Source: Hyphomicrobium sp.
GTDB lineage: Bacteria; Pseudomonadota; Alphaproteobacteria; Rhizobiales; Hyphomicrobiaceae
Assembly (NCBI GenBank): GCA_025458125.1
Contig: JALOTA010000016.1
Coordinates: 1 to 53,260 of the forward strand
Reading direction: 5' to 3'
DNA: 53,260 bases
A model generated the notes under the pieces. That model had not been told where the DNA came from and ran no database searches. It worked only from the letters and a program-made list of their open reading frames with translations. Position numbers and translations under genes: made by a program. Numbering within the stretch: position 1 is the stretch's first letter; each line of letters starts with the position of its first letter. Of the stretch, positions 17,037-27,285 are shown one piece after another.

Positions 17037-17629
17037 ACGCTGAGCGTCCCCTTCGTCGACGGCACGCGCCCCGCCTGCCGCGGGTCGGCCGTGATGGCGG
17101 CACGCAAAGCCCGGGCCAATCCTTTGAAACAGGTTTCGACGATGTGGTGGTTGTTCTCACCGTAGAGATTCTGGATGTGCAGCGTGATGCCGGCGTTCTG
17201 TGCAAACGCCTGGAACCACTCCCGGAACAATTCGGTATCCATCTCCCCGATCTTGTCGCGGGTAAACGTCACGTTCCAGATCAGATAAGGCCGTCCAGAC
17301 ACGTCTACGGCCACGCGCGTCAACGTCTCGTCCATCGGCAGATGCACGTCAGCGTAGCGGGTGATGCCTGTCTTGTCGCCGAGGGCCTTGGCCACGGCCT
17401 GTCCGAGCACGATACCGCTGTCTTCCGTGGTGTGGTGCAGATCGACGTGCAGGTCGCCTTTTGCGCGCAGCTTGATATCGATGAGCGCATGCCGCGACAG
17501 CTGTTCCAGCATGTGATCGAGGAAACCGATGCCGGTCTCGATTTCGAACGTACCCGTCCCGTCGAGATCGACCGTCGCCTGAATCTCGGTCTCCTTCGTT
17601 CGCCGCGAAATTGTCGCCTGCCGCTTCAA
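17033..17629 (-). CDS. hisB: Imidazoleglycerol-phosphate dehydratase
   Basis: The 198-residue monofunctional HisB dehydrates imidazole glycerol phosphate to imidazole acetol phosphate. The metal-binding histidine motifs are present: [24 protein letters not shown] and ENNHHIVE. The start appears to be a TTG at 17629 ([15 protein letters not shown] after the initiator), with GAGGG 7 bases upstream; no ATG or GTG fits the conserved N-terminus. It heads the minus-strand his operon and is divergent from hslV with 165 bases between. Confidence 0.94.
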   Translation of the reverse strand: MKRQATISRRTKETEIQATVDLDGTGTFEIETGIGFLDHMLEQLSRHALIDIKLRAKGDLHVDLHHTTEDSGIVLGQAVAKALGDKTGITRYADVHLPMDETLTRVAVDVSGRPYLIWNVTFTRDKIGEMDTELFREWFQAFAQNAGITLHIQNLYGENNHHIVETCFKGLARALRAAITADPRQAGRVPSTKGTLSV

Positions 17630-17794
17630 GTCTACCCTCGTCCGTTTGCGGCGACCGGCGCCCCTGCGGGGAAGCGGCCGGTCATGCCGGTTACAATCCT
17701 TCGCTTACCAGTCTTTGCACGTTCCTTCCAGCTTCGGTCACCGCAAACGCCACTTCTTGATTTACACGGCTCCGGAGCCTAGATCAGAAGCGCG

Positions 17795-18364
17795 ATGAGC
17801 ACAGACCTTTCCTCCGCCACTGTCCCAACTTGGCACGGCACGACCATCCTTACCGTCCGCAAGGGTGGCGAGGTCGTGATTGCCGGCGACGGGCAGGTGA
17901 GCCTCGGCCAGACCGTCATCAAATCCAACGCCCGGAAGGTTCGCCGCCTCGGCCGCGGCGACGTGATCGGCGGCTTCGCCGGGGCGACAGCCGACGCGTT
18001 CACGCTGTTTGAGCGTCTGGAAGCCAAGATCGAGCTGTATCCCGGACAACTGGCGCGAGCCTGTGTCGAACTGGCCAAGGACTGGCGCACGGACCGCTAC
18101 CTGCGCCGCCTGGAAGCGATGATGCTCGTCGCCGACAAGGACGTCACGCTGACACTGACCGGGACCGGCGACGTGCTCGAACCCGAATACGCCTGCATGG
18201 GCATCGGCTCCGGCGGCATGTTCGCTTTGGCCGCGGCCCGCGCGCTGCTCGAACAGCCGTTGACAGCCGAAGAGATCGCACGCAAGGCGATGGGCATCGC
18301 CGCCGACATCTGCGTGTACACGAACTCGAATCTGGTGGTTGAAAAGCTCGCGGCGTCGAAGTGA
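17795..18364 (+). CDS. hslV: ATP-dependent protease subunit HslV
   Basis: The 189-residue proteasome-like peptidase has a short propeptide ending in WHG, then the N-terminal threonine nucleophile T16 ([10 protein letters not shown]) and [12 protein letters not shown]. It forms a dodecamer with HslU and degrades misfolded proteins in the cytosol. The propeptide form is typical of alphaproteobacterial HslV. hslU follows 25 bases later. The gene is likely heat-shock controlled, as in relatives, but the upstream CTTGAT/CCTAGA pair lies too close to the ATG for me to call it a promoter. Confidence 0.95.
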   Translation: MSTDLSSATVPTWHGTTILTVRKGGEVVIAGDGQVSLGQTVIKSNARKVRRLGRGDVIGGFAGATADAFTLFERLEAKIELYPGQLARACVELAKDWRTDRYLRRLEAMMLVADKDVTLTLTGTGDVLEPEYACMGIGSGGMFALAAARALLEQPLTAEEIARKAMGIAADICVYTNSNLVVEKLAASK

Positions 18365-18389
18365 GCCGTCCCCCGAAAGCGCGTGAAAC

Positions 18390-19706
18390 ATGAGCAACTT
18401 CTCTCCTCGCGAGATCGTCTCCGAACTCGACCGCTATATCGTCGGCCAGAACGACGCCAAGCGCGCTGTTGCCATTGCTCTCCGCAACCGTTGGAGACGC
18501 CAGCAGCTCTCGGGCGACTTGAAGGACGAAGTGCTGCCGAAGAATATCCTGATGATCGGCCCGACCGGCGTCGGCAAAACAGAAATCTCGCGACGGCTGG
18601 CCCGCCTTGCCGGCGCCCCCTTCCTGAAAGTCGAGGCAACGAAATTCACCGAGGTCGGTTACGTCGGCCGCGACGTGGAGAGCATCGTTCGCGACCTCGT
18701 CGAGGTGGGAATGGGTCTCGTCAAGGAAACGAAACGCAAGGAAGTGCGCGCCAAGGCCGAAAAGAGCGCCGAGGAACGCGTGCTCGATGCCTTGGTCGGC
18801 CCCACGGCATCGCCGGGAACCCGCGACAGCTTCCGCCGCAAACTGCGCAACAATGAGCTGAACGATAGCGAAATCGAGATCATGGTCGCCGAGACCGGCG
18901 GCGGCCTGCCGATGTTTGAAATTCCCGGCATGGGGCCCGGGATGGGCGGCGCCGGTATCAACCTCGGCGAGATGTTGCAGAAAGCCATGGGCGGCCGGAT
19001 GAAACCGCGTCGCATGACTGTCCGCGACAGCTACGAAGTCCTGATCGCCGAAGAGGGCGATAAGCTCATCGACAATGAGAACCTTGCCACAGAGGCGATC
19101 CGGTCCGTCGAAAACTCAGGCATCGTCTTCCTCGACGAAATCGACAAGATCTGCTCACGCGGGGAAAATGTGCGCGGCGGTGCCGATGTCAGCCGCGAAG
19201 GCGTCCAACGCGATCTGCTGCCGCTGATAGAAGGCACCACCGTAGCGACAAAATACGGCCCCGTTAAAACCGACCACGTTCTGTTCATCGCGTCGGGGGC
19301 CTTCCATGTGGCCAAGCCGTCGGATTTGCTGCCCGAACTTCAGGGACGCCTGCCCATTCGTGTCGAGTTGAAGCCGCTTTCCCGCGAGGATTTCCGGCGC
19401 ATACTCACCGAACCAGAAGCCTCGCTCATCAAGCAGTATGTCGCCTTGATGCAGACCGAGGGCCTCATCCTCTCGTTCACTCACGATGCCATCGACGCAC
19501 TCGCCGATGCGGCCGTTCTGGTCAACTCAACCGTCGAGAACATCGGCGCGCGGCGCCTGCAGACCGTCATGGAACGGGTTCTCGACGAAATTTCGTTCGA
19601 GGCCTCCGACCGCAACGGTGAAACCATTACGATCGACGCGGCTTACGTGACGTCGCGTATCGGCGAACTCGCAAAGAACGCCGACCTTTCGAAATTCATT
19701 CTCTAG
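18390..19706 (+). CDS. hslU: ATP-dependent protease ATPase subunit HslU
   Basis: The 438-residue AAA+ unfoldase has Walker A GPTGVGKT (57-64), [11 protein letters not shown] after it, Walker [11 protein letters not shown], and a C-terminus ending in SKFIL, the tail that inserts into HslV. The intermediate I-domain lies between about 110 and 230 and includes a Gly/Met-rich loop. Length matches the family. It is in an operon with hslV, and the SulP gene begins 31 bases downstream on the same strand. Confidence 0.96.
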   Translation: MSNFSPREIVSELDRYIVGQNDAKRAVAIALRNRWRRQQLSGDLKDEVLPKNILMIGPTGVGKTEISRRLARLAGAPFLKVEATKFTEVGYVGRDVESIVRDLVEVGMGLVKETKRKEVRAKAEKSAEERVLDALVGPTASPGTRDSFRRKLRNNELNDSEIEIMVAETGGGLPMFEIPGMGPGMGGAGINLGEMLQKAMGGRMKPRRMTVRDSYEVLIAEEGDKLIDNENLATEAIRSVENSGIVFLDEIDKICSRGENVRGGADVSREGVQRDLLPLIEGTTVATKYGPVKTDHVLFIASGAFHVAKPSDLLPELQGRLPIRVELKPLSREDFRRILTEPEASLIKQYVALMQTEGLILSFTHDAIDALADAAVLVNSTVENIGARRLQTVMERVLDEISFEASDRNGETITIDAAYVTSRIGELAKNADLSKFIL

Positions 19707-19737
19707 GCGCGCGCACGTTCGCCACGGCCCGGCAGTC

Positions 19738-21465
19738 ATGACGGGGAAAGACGGAACAGTGGATGCAAAACTAGGCGGTTCGCAAAAACGAGCCGAGCCC
19801 ACGTTCGCCGAACTCTTTACGCCGAAGCTCGTCACCGTGCTTCGCGACGGGTACACCTCGGCTGATCTCAAGGCCGATGCACTCGCCGGGCTCACCGTCG
19901 CCATCGTCGCGCTGCCCTTGTCGATGGCCATCGCGATCGGCTCCGGCCTCTCGCCTGAGAAGGGCCTGTTCGCGGCCATTATCGGCGGTTTTCTCATTTC
20001 GGTACTGGGCGGCAGCCGCTTCCAGATCGGCGGTCCCGCCGGGGCGTTCATCGTGCTCGTGGCGTCAATCGTCGACCGCCACGGCTACGACGGACTGGTA
20101 CTCGCCACCGGCATGGCGGGCTTGATGATGATCGCCGCCGGCTTCCTGAGGCTCGGCACCTACATCAAATACATTCCCTTCCCAGTCACCGTCGGCTTCA
20201 CGGCGGGAATTGCGGTGATCATCTTCGCCAGCCAGATCAAGGAACTCCTGGGTCTCACCATAGATCGCGAACCGGCCGCATTGCTTCCGAAGCTTCAGGT
20301 CATCTGGGAAAATCTTCCGGCCTTCAATTCAGGGGCGGTGGCGCTCTCGATCCTGGCCATCGCCATCATCACAGTTCTGCGAAAGGCAAAGCCACGATGG
20401 CCGGGCATGCTGATAGCCGTTGCCGCTACGACGGCGATGACTGCGGCGCTGCACCTCGATGTTGCCACGATCGGTTCCAAGTTCGGTGAAGTACCGCGCA
20501 TGTTGCCCGCGCCATCGCTGCCGCCGTTCGATCTCGAGAAGCTGAGAGTCGTCTTTCCCGACGCCCTGGCCATCGCTCTGCTCGGCGCCATTGAAAGTCT
20601 TTTGTCCGCCGTGGTGGCCGATGGAATGAGCGGACGAAAGCACCGGTCGAACTGCGAACTGGTGGCTCAAGGCGTGGCCAACATCGGCTCAGTCGCTTTC
20701 GGTGGAATGTGTGCGACGGGCACCATCGCCCGCACGGCAACAAACGTCCGCGCTGGCGCACGAGGCCCGCTGGCCGGTGTCTTCCACTCCATCTACATCC
20801 TGCTGTTCATGCTCGTCGCCGCGCCGCTTGCTGCTTACATCCCGCTGGCAAGTCTCGGCGCCGTGCTTGCTGTCGTCGCCTGGCACATGGCCGAGAAGGA
20901 AGAGTTCGTCAGTCTGTTCCGCGCCTCTTGGGGCGATGCTGCCGTTCTGATGGCGACCTTCCTGCTGACTATCTTCGCCGACCTGACGCTCGCGATTGGT
21001 GTCGGTGTCACTCTGGGTGCGTTCCTGTTTCTGCACCGCATGGCCGAGGCCGTCGAGGTGGAGGGCGGCGGTCACCTCATCACGGCGGATGAAGCCGACG
21101 CCAGAGGCCCCGAACGAACCGCATACACGCCGCCATCGCGCACGGGAGATGTCGTCGTCTACCGCATCAGCGGAGCCTTCTTCTTCGGTGCGACCGCTGC
21201 CGTCAGTGGCGCGCTCGACCGGCTCGGCTCATTCCCGAAGGCATTCATTCTGGATTTCAGCGATGTCCCGCTGGTGGACACGTCTGCTGCCAAGGCGCTG
21301 GAAGGCTTCATCCACAAACTGCAGAATGCGGGAACCGTGGTCTACTTCACCGGCGCCCGAACCGCGGTTCGGCATACGCTGATGAACGCCGGCTTCCGGC
21401 CTCCCCATGTCCGCTATCGCGCCAGCATCGAGGAAGCCCGGTCCGACTGGAGCCTGGCGAACTGA
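19738..21465 (+). CDS. SulP-family anion transporter with STAS domain
   Basis: The 575-residue protein has 10-12 hydrophobic helices (about 50-445) and a C-terminal STAS domain (about 470-565, including VVVYRISGAFFFGA and FILDFSDVPLVDTSAAKAL). The N-terminal Sulfate_transp pattern is visible (DALAGLTVAIVALPLSMA and GGSRFQIGGPAGAFI). SulP proteins move sulfate, bicarbonate or other anions across the inner membrane; the substrate cannot be told from sequence. It follows hslU by 31 bases but probably serves a separate function. Confidence 0.9.
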   Translation: MTGKDGTVDAKLGGSQKRAEPTFAELFTPKLVTVLRDGYTSADLKADALAGLTVAIVALPLSMAIAIGSGLSPEKGLFAAIIGGFLISVLGGSRFQIGGPAGAFIVLVASIVDRHGYDGLVLATGMAGLMMIAAGFLRLGTYIKYIPFPVTVGFTAGIAVIIFASQIKELLGLTIDREPAALLPKLQVIWENLPAFNSGAVALSILAIAIITVLRKAKPRWPGMLIAVAATTAMTAALHLDVATIGSKFGEVPRMLPAPSLPPFDLEKLRVVFPDALAIALLGAIESLLSAVVADGMSGRKHRSNCELVAQGVANIGSVAFGGMCATGTIARTATNVRAGARGPLAGVFHSIYILLFMLVAAPLAAYIPLASLGAVLAVVAWHMAEKEEFVSLFRASWGDAAVLMATFLLTIFADLTLAIGVGVTLGAFLFLHRMAEAVEVEGGGHLITADEADARGPERTAYTPPSRTGDVVVYRISGAFFFGATAAVSGALDRLGSFPKAFILDFSDVPLVDTSAAKALEGFIHKLQNAGTVVYFTGARTAVRHTLMNAGFRPPHVRYRASIEEARSDWSLAN

Positions 21466-21485
21466 CCGCCCCGAACTCGCAGCGG

Positions 21486-21863
21486 CTACGACTTCTCGAA
21501 GTTCAGGCAAACTGAGTTGATGCAGTAGCGCCTGCCGCTGTCGCCCGGACCGTCGTCGAACACATGACCAAGGTGCGAACCACACTTGGAGCAGGTGACT
21601 TCGGTGCGGATCATGCCATGGGACATGTCGCGATGATACGAGACGGCGCCGGGCAGCGCATCCTCGAACGATGGCCAACCCGTCCCGGAATCGAACTTCG
21701 TGTCGGATGAGAAGAGCATGTTGCCACATGCCGCGCAGGCAAACCGGCCCGGGTCCTTCACATGCAGAAGCTCTCCGCTGAACGGCCGTTCGGTCCCCTT
21801 TTCACGCAAGACCCGGTACTGCTCTGGCGTCAACTTCGCCTTCCATTCCAGTTCGTCGTTCAT
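21486..21863 (-). CDS. msrB: Peptide-methionine (R)-S-oxide reductase
   Basis: The 125-residue MsrB reduces methionine-R-sulfoxide in proteins. Two zinc-binding CxxC pairs are present (CAACGN and CSKCGSH) together with the catalytic segment [11 protein letters not shown] and [11 protein letters not shown] at 21863 is chosen; the upstream 37 residues of the open frame are unlike the family. msrQ and msrP lie directly upstream on the same strand, so this is a methionine-sulfoxide repair cluster with a cytosolic enzyme and a periplasmic system. Confidence 0.95.
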   Translation of the reverse strand: MNDELEWKAKLTPEQYRVLREKGTERPFSGELLHVKDPGRFACAACGNMLFSSDTKFDSGTGWPSFEDALPGAVSYHRDMSHGMIRTEVTCSKCGSHLGHVFDDGPGDSGRRYCINSVCLNFEKS

Positions 21864-21879
21864 CGAACGTACTCCTCGA

Positions 21880-22521
21880 TCAATCGGTGGCGGCCAGAAC
21901 CGGCCTTTGCCGCACCGGTCTTGCCTGCTTCGGGAGAAGTCTAATCGCGAGAAGGCCGCAGACAAGACCAGCATAAATCAAAGGTTCGGCGGTGAGCGAT
22001 TTCACCAGCATCGCAAAATGAAGGGCGGCGGCCGCCGCCGCCAGATAGACCCACCGGTGCAGGCGCTGCCACGCAGGTCCCAGCCGCCGGATCGAAAAGC
22101 TGTTCGACGTGGCAGCGAGCGGCAGGAGAACCAGGAACGACAGTAGGCCAACGGTGATGTAGGGCCGCTTGACGATATCTTTCCAGATCGCGCCGGCATC
22201 CAGGCCCTGATCCAACCACATGTAGACGGTGACATGCAGAACGGCGTAGGCGAATGCCAGCAAGCCGATTGGCCGCCGGTAGCGAATGAAATTGACGTTC
22301 GCAAACCGGCGCAACGGCGTGATCGCCAACCCTACGATCAGAAATCGCAGCGCCCACAGACCAAGCGATCGCTCCAGAACCTTTAGCGGATCGGCGCCGA
22401 GCTGGTCCGTGACCGCCAGATGGAAAGTCCAGACGGCGGGAATGAACCCGAGCACATAGACCGCCGGATAGGAAAAGCGCTGAACCCCCGCCGCAACGGC
22501 GCTGTGAGCTGAGTTCGCCAT
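21880..22521 (-). CDS. msrQ: MsrQ heme-binding membrane subunit
   Basis: The 213-residue integral membrane protein has about six hydrophobic helices and conserved histidines in the YedZ/MsrQ pattern ([27 protein letters not shown]). It passes electrons to the periplasmic MsrP. The ATG at 22521 comes one base after the msrP stop; the longer frame to 22584 overlaps msrP. The order msrP-msrQ-msrB on one strand suggests a single operon. Confidence 0.93.
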   Translation of the reverse strand: MANSAHSAVAAGVQRFSYPAVYVLGFIPAVWTFHLAVTDQLGADPLKVLERSLGLWALRFLIVGLAITPLRRFANVNFIRYRRPIGLLAFAYAVLHVTVYMWLDQGLDAGAIWKDIVKRPYITVGLLSFLVLLPLAATSNSFSIRRLGPAWQRLHRWVYLAAAAAALHFAMLVKSLTAEPLIYAGLVCGLLAIRLLPKQARPVRQRPVLAATD

Positions 22522-22522
22522 C

Positions 22523-23473
22523 TCAATAGTTCGCACGCAAGTCGAGCCCGGAATAGAGTCCGGCGACCTGATCGGCATAGCCATTGAACATCAGCGTGGG
22601 CCGTCGCTTGGCGAACAGGCCGCTGCCCTCGCCGATGCGCCGCTCGGTCGCCTGGCTCCAGCGCGGATGATCGACCTCCGGATTGACGTTGGAATAAAAT
22701 CCGTACTCGTTGGCCGCCATCATCTCCCACGTCGTTTTCGGCTGCTTCTCGACCGCCCGGATGCGAACGATGGACTTGATGCTTTTGAAGCCGTACTTCC
22801 AGGGCACAACGAGGCGAAGAGGTGCGCCGTTCTGGTTAGGAAGCGTCTCCCCGTACATACCAACCGCCAGGATCGTGAGAGGGTGCATGGCCTCGTCGAG
22901 CCGCAAACCTTCGACGTATGGCCACGCCAGCGGTTGCAAAAGGCCCCGCTGCCCCGGCATCTCCTCAGGCCGAACCAGTGTTTCAAACGCGATGTATCGC
23001 GCATTGCCCTGGGGCTGAACGCGTTTGAGCAGAGCCGCCAGCGGAAAGCCGAGCCACGGAATGACCATCGACCACCCTTCGACACAGCGCAGGCGATAGA
23101 TCCGCTCCTCGAGCGGAGCGGATTTCAGAATATCTTCGAGCGTGTACGTGCCGGGCTTTTCAACCAGCCCATCGACCTTGACGGACCATGGTGCGGTGGT
23201 CAGGGAACCTGCATACTGCGCCGGATCGGACTTGTTGGTTCCGAATTCGTAGAAGTTGTTATAGCTCGTGGCGTCGTCCCGGCGCGTCAGTGGTTCGGTT
23301 GTCGAGAGAGGGCTTTTGGCACCCTGCAATGGCTTCGACCCCGCGCGACCCGGCAGGGACACTCCGGCGACCCCGGTTGCCAGTATTCCCGCGATGAGTT
23401 CGCGGCGGCGAAGATAGATTGCCTTCGGCGTAATCTCGGATGAGGCGATATCGGATGGACGGCGAATAAGCAC
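22523..23473 (-). CDS. msrP: MsrP periplasmic methionine sulfoxide reductase, molybdenum subunit
   Basis: The 316-residue protein starts with GTG ([19 protein letters not shown]) and has a Tat signal ([18 protein letters not shown]), so it is exported folded with its cofactor. The sulfite-oxidase fold is marked by the molybdopterin cysteine in [15 protein letters not shown] (about residue 129). MsrP repairs both R and S sulfoxides in periplasmic proteins after oxidative or hypochlorite damage. It heads the msrP-msrQ-msrB cluster. An ECF-like promoter can be seen upstream. Confidence 0.95.
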   Translation of the reverse strand: MLIRRPSDIASSEITPKAIYLRRRELIAGILATGVAGVSLPGRAGSKPLQGAKSPLSTTEPLTRRDDATSYNNFYEFGTNKSDPAQYAGSLTTAPWSVKVDGLVEKPGTYTLEDILKSAPLEERIYRLRCVEGWSMVIPWLGFPLAALLKRVQPQGNARYIAFETLVRPEEMPGQRGLLQPLAWPYVEGLRLDEAMHPLTILAVGMYGETLPNQNGAPLRLVVPWKYGFKSIKSIVRIRAVEKQPKTTWEMMAANEYGFYSNVNPEVDHPRWSQATERRIGEGSGLFAKRRPTLMFNGYADQVAGLYSGLDLRANY

Positions 23474-23504
23474 AGCGGCGCTCCAGTGAGCTAGGTTTCA
23501 CCTG

Positions 23505-23533
23505 TATACGGTCACTCTCCGCAATTCGTTTCA
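23505..23533 (-). promoter_or_regulatory. ECF-sigma-like promoter of msrPQ
   Basis: On the minus strand TGAAAC (23533-23528) and CGTATA (23510-23505) are 17 bases apart, about 30 bases before the msrP start. The GAAAC / CGT pair is the pattern of extracytoplasmic-function sigma promoters, and msrPQ is under ECF control in some other proteobacteria. A second GGTGAAAC lies between this site and the gene. Confidence 0.45.
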
Positions 23534-23580
23534 CCGCCGGGGGTCGTTTCATCATCTTCAGGCAGAAACGCCGTGAAAAT

Positions 23581-23603
23581 GACGCCCCTGCGGAATGGGC
23601 GTC
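23581..23603 (-). terminator. Possible terminator after proA
   Basis: GACGCCC (23581-23587) pairs with GGGCGTC (23597-23603). Read on the minus strand it is followed by ATTTTC, a weak T tract, about 90 bases after the proA stop. The rest of 23604-23692 holds no gene I can see. Confidence 0.45.
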
Positions 23604-23692
23604 CCCATCGCCCCGGATCGGCCATTTTTCCGGCCACGCCGCTGGGTCTGCTGAAAGTTCAGGCCAGCAGCGCCGGGCCGCGTACTTTTCGA

Positions 23693-24985
23693 TCAGCCGG
23701 GTCGCGTCTGCCCGGAGCCTCTGACGAGGTACTTGAAGCTCGTCAGCTGTTCGACACCAACCGGACCTCGCGCATGCATTTTACCGGTCGCGATGCCGAT
23801 TTCGGCACCGAACCCGAATTCTCCGCCATCGGCAAATTGTGTCGAAGCATTGTGCAGCACGATGGCACTGTCCACCTGCGTCAGGAATTTCTTCGCCGCA
23901 GTCTCATCGTCCGTCACGATGGCGTCGGTATGTTGCGAACCGAAGCGCCCGATGTGCTCGATCGCCCCGTCGACACCGTCGACCGTCTTGACGGCGATGA
24001 TGCTGTCGAGGAATTCCTTCCCGTAGTCGTTCGCAGCGGCGGGCTTGACGCGCGCGTCTGAGGCAAGAGCCGCCGCATCGCCGCGCACTTCGCAGCCTGC
24101 GTCGAGCAGCGCCTTCACGAGTTCGCTGAGAACGCCCTGCGACGCGGCGCTATCGACCAGCAGGCACTCGGTCGCCCCGCAGATCCCTGTCCGCCGCATC
24201 TTGGCATTGACGACGATGCGCTTGGCCATCTCCAGACCAGCCGACTTATCCACGTAGGTGTGGCAGATACCCTCCAGATGCGCGAACACCGGAACGCGTG
24301 CTTCGTTCTGGACCCGCTCGACAAGCGAGCGGCCGCCCCGCGGAACGATGACATCGACGGCACCGTTGAGGCCGGACAGAAGATGCCCGACCGCCATCCG
24401 GTCGGTTGTGGGAACGAGCTGGATCGCGTCCTTCGGCAGGCCAGCGGCGTGCAGCCCGGCGGCAAGTGCGGCGTGGATCGCCTGGGCAGAGCGAAAAGCG
24501 TCCGACCCCGTCCGCAGGATCGCCGCATTACCTGCCTTCACGCACAGGCCGCCCGCGTCTGCCGTGACGTTGGGCCGGCTTTCATAAATGATCCCGATCA
24601 CGCCGATCGGCACCCGCACGCGCGAGATTTCAAGACCGTTGGGACGCGTCCAGTCGGTGAGCACCGTGCCGACCGGATCGGAAAGTGCAGCGATCTCTTC
24701 CAGGCCCCGCGCCATGGCTTCGATGCGGGACTCGTTGAGCGTCAGCCGGTCGACGAACGACCCGGCCAGACCGCCCTTCTTCGCGGCATCCACATCGGCA
24801 GCGTTGGCCTTCAGAATATCCGCCTTGCCTTGCCGCAGATGTGCAGCCATGGCGCACAGCGCGGCATTCTTCGTCGCCGTATCGGCAAGCGCCAGATCGC
24901 GCGCGGCGCCACGCGCCGCCCGGCCGATGGCGAACATCGCCTCGCGCAGATCCTCCGCCTGTTGTTCAGGACGTGCCGCCATCAT
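23693..24985 (-). CDS. proA: Glutamate-5-semialdehyde dehydrogenase (gamma-glutamyl phosphate reductase)
   Basis: The 430-residue enzyme reduces gamma-glutamyl phosphate to glutamate-5-semialdehyde in proline synthesis. The active-site cysteine is in [11 protein letters not shown], and the ProA N-terminus includes [13 protein letters not shown] and [13 protein letters not shown]. Its ATG overlaps the proB stop by 4 bases (24982-24985), so the two are co-translated. Length is normal and no lesion is seen. Confidence 0.96.
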   Translation of the reverse strand: MMAARPEQQAEDLREAMFAIGRAARGAARDLALADTATKNAALCAMAAHLRQGKADILKANAADVDAAKKGGLAGSFVDRLTLNESRIEAMARGLEEIAALSDPVGTVLTDWTRPNGLEISRVRVPIGVIGIIYESRPNVTADAGGLCVKAGNAAILRTGSDAFRSAQAIHAALAAGLHAAGLPKDAIQLVPTTDRMAVGHLLSGLNGAVDVIVPRGGRSLVERVQNEARVPVFAHLEGICHTYVDKSAGLEMAKRIVVNAKMRRTGICGATECLLVDSAASQGVLSELVKALLDAGCEVRGDAAALASDARVKPAAANDYGKEFLDSIIAVKTVDGVDGAIEHIGRFGSQHTDAIVTDDETAAKKFLTQVDSAIVLHNASTQFADGGEFGFGAEIGIATGKMHARGPVGVEQLTSFKYLVRGSGQTRPG

Positions 24986-26142
24986 TTCCTCGACAGGGCC
25001 ATATCGTTGCGGTGCACGAGCTCATCGCCGCCAGCATAGCCGATGAGCGCCTCGATGTCGGCGCTGCGCTTGCCGGCGATCTTCTCCGCCTCGGCCTTGG
25101 GATAGGCGACAAGGCCGCGACCCAGCTCCCGGCCGTCCGTCGAGCGGATGATAACGGCGTCGCCCCGGTCGAAAGCACCCTCGATGCGCGTCACGCCGGC
25201 CGGCAGCAGGCTCTTGCCGGACAGCAAGGCCCTTTCGGCACCGGCATCGATGTGCAGCGTTCCGCGCGGCTCGAGCTGCCCCGCGATCCAGCGCTTCTTG
25301 GCGGTCACCGGATCCTGGTTTGCCAGGAACCAGGTCACCTTCGAGCCCTCGGCAATGGCGCGCAGCGGGTTCATGACATTCCCGGTCGTGATGACCATGT
25401 TGGTGCCAGCACCGAGCGCGATCTTGCCCGCCTCGATCTTGGTTTTCATGCCGCCCTTGGAAAGCTCCGTCCCGGGGGCACCGGCCATCGCCTCGATCTC
25501 GGCGGTGATCTCGGTAACGATGGGAATGTGCCGCGCGGCCGGGTCGGATTGCGGCGGCGCTGTGTAAAGACCGTCGATATCGGACAGAAGCACGAGGCAA
25601 TCGGCAGAAACCATGGAGGCGACCCGCGCCGATAGCCTGTCGTTGTCGCCATATTTGATTTCCGCCGTTGCCACCGTGTCGTTCTCGTTGACGACCGGGA
25701 CAGCGCCCAGTTCCAGCAACGTCTCGATGGTATGCCGCGCGTTGAGATACCGGCGTCTCTGCTCGGTATCGCCGAGCGTCAGCAGGATCTGCGCGACGAT
25801 GATGCCGTGCCGCGCGGCATGGGCCTGATACGCCGCCGCCAGACTGATCTGCCCCACCGCAGCCGCCGCCTGGCTCTGCTCCAGTTCGAGCACGCCCTTG
25901 GGAAGTCCGAGCTTGAACCGCCCGAGCGCGACCGCGCCGGACGAGACGAGCACCACCTGCCGCCCCGCATTCCGTAGAGCCGCCACGTCGTCGATCAGGG
26001 ATGCGAGCCACTCCTCCTTGAGCGTGCCGTTGGCGCGGTCGGCGAGCAGCGCCGAACCGATCTTCACCACGATACGCCGCGCCCGCTCCCATTCCGGGCG
26101 GACGGCTGCGGCATGCGCGGCGTGGGACGGCGTGCGGGACAT
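24982..26142 (-). CDS. proB: Glutamate 5-kinase
   Basis: The 386-residue enzyme phosphorylates glutamate, the first step of proline synthesis. Seen: VVKIGSALL (about 26-34), [21 protein letters not shown] and [12 protein letters not shown]. The C-terminal PUA domain (about 290-370) starts near [13 protein letters not shown]. It is coupled to proA. In many relatives obgE precedes proB; here a YnfA-like gene does, 37 bases upstream. Confidence 0.96.
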   Translation of the reverse strand: MSRTPSHAAHAAAVRPEWERARRIVVKIGSALLADRANGTLKEEWLASLIDDVAALRNAGRQVVLVSSGAVALGRFKLGLPKGVLELEQSQAAAAVGQISLAAAYQAHAARHGIIVAQILLTLGDTEQRRRYLNARHTIETLLELGAVPVVNENDTVATAEIKYGDNDRLSARVASMVSADCLVLLSDIDGLYTAPPQSDPAARHIPIVTEITAEIEAMAGAPGTELSKGGMKTKIEAGKIALGAGTNMVITTGNVMNPLRAIAEGSKVTWFLANQDPVTAKKRWIAGQLEPRGTLHIDAGAERALLSGKSLLPAGVTRIEGAFDRGDAVIIRSTDGRELGRGLVAYPKAEAEKIAGKRSADIEALIGYAGGDELVHRNDMALSRK

Positions 26143-26179
26143 GGAATTCGCTCTACGGGACAGGAGGCTGCATTAGCCT

Positions 26180-26506
26180 TCAACCGCCCCGGGGCGCAAG
26201 CAGGATCATGCCAGCCCCGGCGATGCAGATCACGGCGCCAGCGACGTCATACCGGTCGGGCCTTAACCCTTCGATCGCCGCCATCCAACCGAGGGATGCC
26301 AGAATGTAGATGCCGCCATACGCGGCGAAGGCCCGTCCCGCCGCCTCCGAAGGAACCAGCGCCAGAAGAAAGGCGAACACGGCCAGCGAAAGCAGTCCAG
26401 GCAGCAACCAGTATGCGCTGGCTCCCGCTTTCCACCACGACCAGAAGGCAAAGCAGCCGCCGATCTCGGCAATAGCGGCCCCGGCGTAAATCAGAAACGG
26501 ATGCAT
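26180..26506 (-). CDS. YnfA-family (UPF0060) membrane protein
   Basis: The 108-residue protein has four hydrophobic helices, with the family segment [13 protein letters not shown] near residues 14-26 and [12 protein letters not shown] near the third helix. YnfA-family proteins resemble small multidrug-resistance transporters, and some act as weak drug exporters; function here is unproven. ATG at 26506 is chosen, as the upstream 22 residues are Gly/Arg-rich and overlap tetR. It follows the TetR-family gene by a few bases, so the two may be co-transcribed. Confidence 0.88.
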   Translation of the reverse strand: MHPFLIYAGAAIAEIGGCFAFWSWWKAGASAYWLLPGLLSLAVFAFLLALVPSEAAGRAFAAYGGIYILASLGWMAAIEGLRPDRYDVAGAVICIAGAGMILLAPRGG

Positions 26507-26510
26507 GGTT

Positions 26511-27236
26511 CTAGGCCCTCTTCCGCCGCGTTTCCCCGGCCCGCCTCTTTCCGGCGGGGCGCGGCTTCGCATCTTTCCGGCGCGCGAGAGCTTCCAGACC
26601 GTCGAGCATGGCCATGAGCTGAGTGTCGAAAACGATATCGGCGCCGAGATCCCGGATTGCGGGCAACAGCTTTGGCATCATCGCCAGACCCGGAGTCGAT
26701 TTGATTTCCAGGAGCGCATCCCGCCCCGGACGGCCGGTCAGTCCGCCGGCTTCCCCGGCGCACAACCCAAGCAGGGCGGCGTAGAACCCGCACTCCGCCG
26801 CCGGGATGAGGTGATCGGGAATTCCGCATTTCGAGAGCGCGGCAAACGTCTCGTCGCAAAGACGCAGGTCCTGGGGACCCGTCGTCCAGTACCGCATCAG
26901 AAGGGGAAACGTACGCGGATAAGCCTGCGCGACGGAGCGATATTGCCGTGCCATATCCGAAAGCCGGTCGCGCCAGGCCCACGACGGCGGCGGCGGCACG
27001 ATGCCCGCGTGCAGCCGGTCGGCAATTGCACGCTCTAGCCCTTCCCGCGAACCGAAATGATAGATGAGCGCAGCGGCATCGCATCCGATTTCGCGCGCGG
27101 CCGCTCTGAGCGAAAAATTTTCCGACCCCGAGCGTTCCATGAGCTCAAGAGCCGCTTCAAGCAAAGCCGCGCTCTCCAGCCCCCGGTCACCCCGTGGCTG
27201 CTTTTTCTTCAACACTGTTGAAACAGCTCTTGCCAC
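26511..27236 (-). CDS. TetR/AcrR-family transcriptional regulator
   Basis: The protein has up to 241 residues. A helix-turn-helix of the TetR type lies near residues 22-66 ([20 protein letters not shown], then [21 protein letters not shown]). The C-terminal ligand domain is about 70-220, then a basic tail. The start is unsure: GTG at 27236, GTG at 27215 or TTG at 27212 all fit, and the later ones would put the start inside an operator. It is divergent from an MFS exporter; two identical-type palindromes lie at its 5' end and in the gap to the MFS gene, so it most likely represses itself and the transporter. Confidence 0.88.
   Translation of the reverse strand: MARAVSTVLKKKQPRGDRGLESAALLEAALELMERSGSENFSLRAAAREIGCDAAALIYHFGSREGLERAIADRLHAGIVPPPPSWAWRDRLSDMARQYRSVAQAYPRTFPLLMRYWTTGPQDLRLCDETFAALSKCGIPDHLIPAAECGFYAALLGLCAGEAGGLTGRPGRDALLEIKSTPGLAMMPKLLPAIRDLGADIVFDTQLMAMLDGLEALARRKDAKPRPAGKRRAGETRRKRA
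27208..27222. promoter_or_regulatory. TetR operator copy 1
   Basis: TTCAACACTGTTGAA is a 15-base perfect palindrome around its central base. It lies at the 5' end of the TetR gene, 48 bases (start to start) from the second copy. Two matching palindromes in a TetR/MFS divergent region strongly suggest the repressor's own binding sites. Confidence 0.8.
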
Positions 27237-27255
27237 GACCGGTCCGTTTGTCTAT

Positions 27256-27270
27256 TTCAACACCGTTGAA
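27256..27270. promoter_or_regulatory. TetR operator copy 2
   Basis: TTCAACACCGTTGAA matches copy 1 at 14 of 15 bases. It sits 15 bases before the MFS ATG at 27286, where bound repressor would block transcription or elongation. A possible promoter (TTGCCA at 27230-27235, TCTATT at 27251-27256) lies between the two copies. Confidence 0.8.
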
Positions 27271-27285
27271 TAAAGGCGGACATCG

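Noticed and set aside
17750-17795. CTTGAT / CCTAGA as a heat-shock (RpoH) promoter for hslVU.
   Set aside because: The spacing is right, but the -10 element would be only about 11 bases from the ATG, leaving almost no leader.
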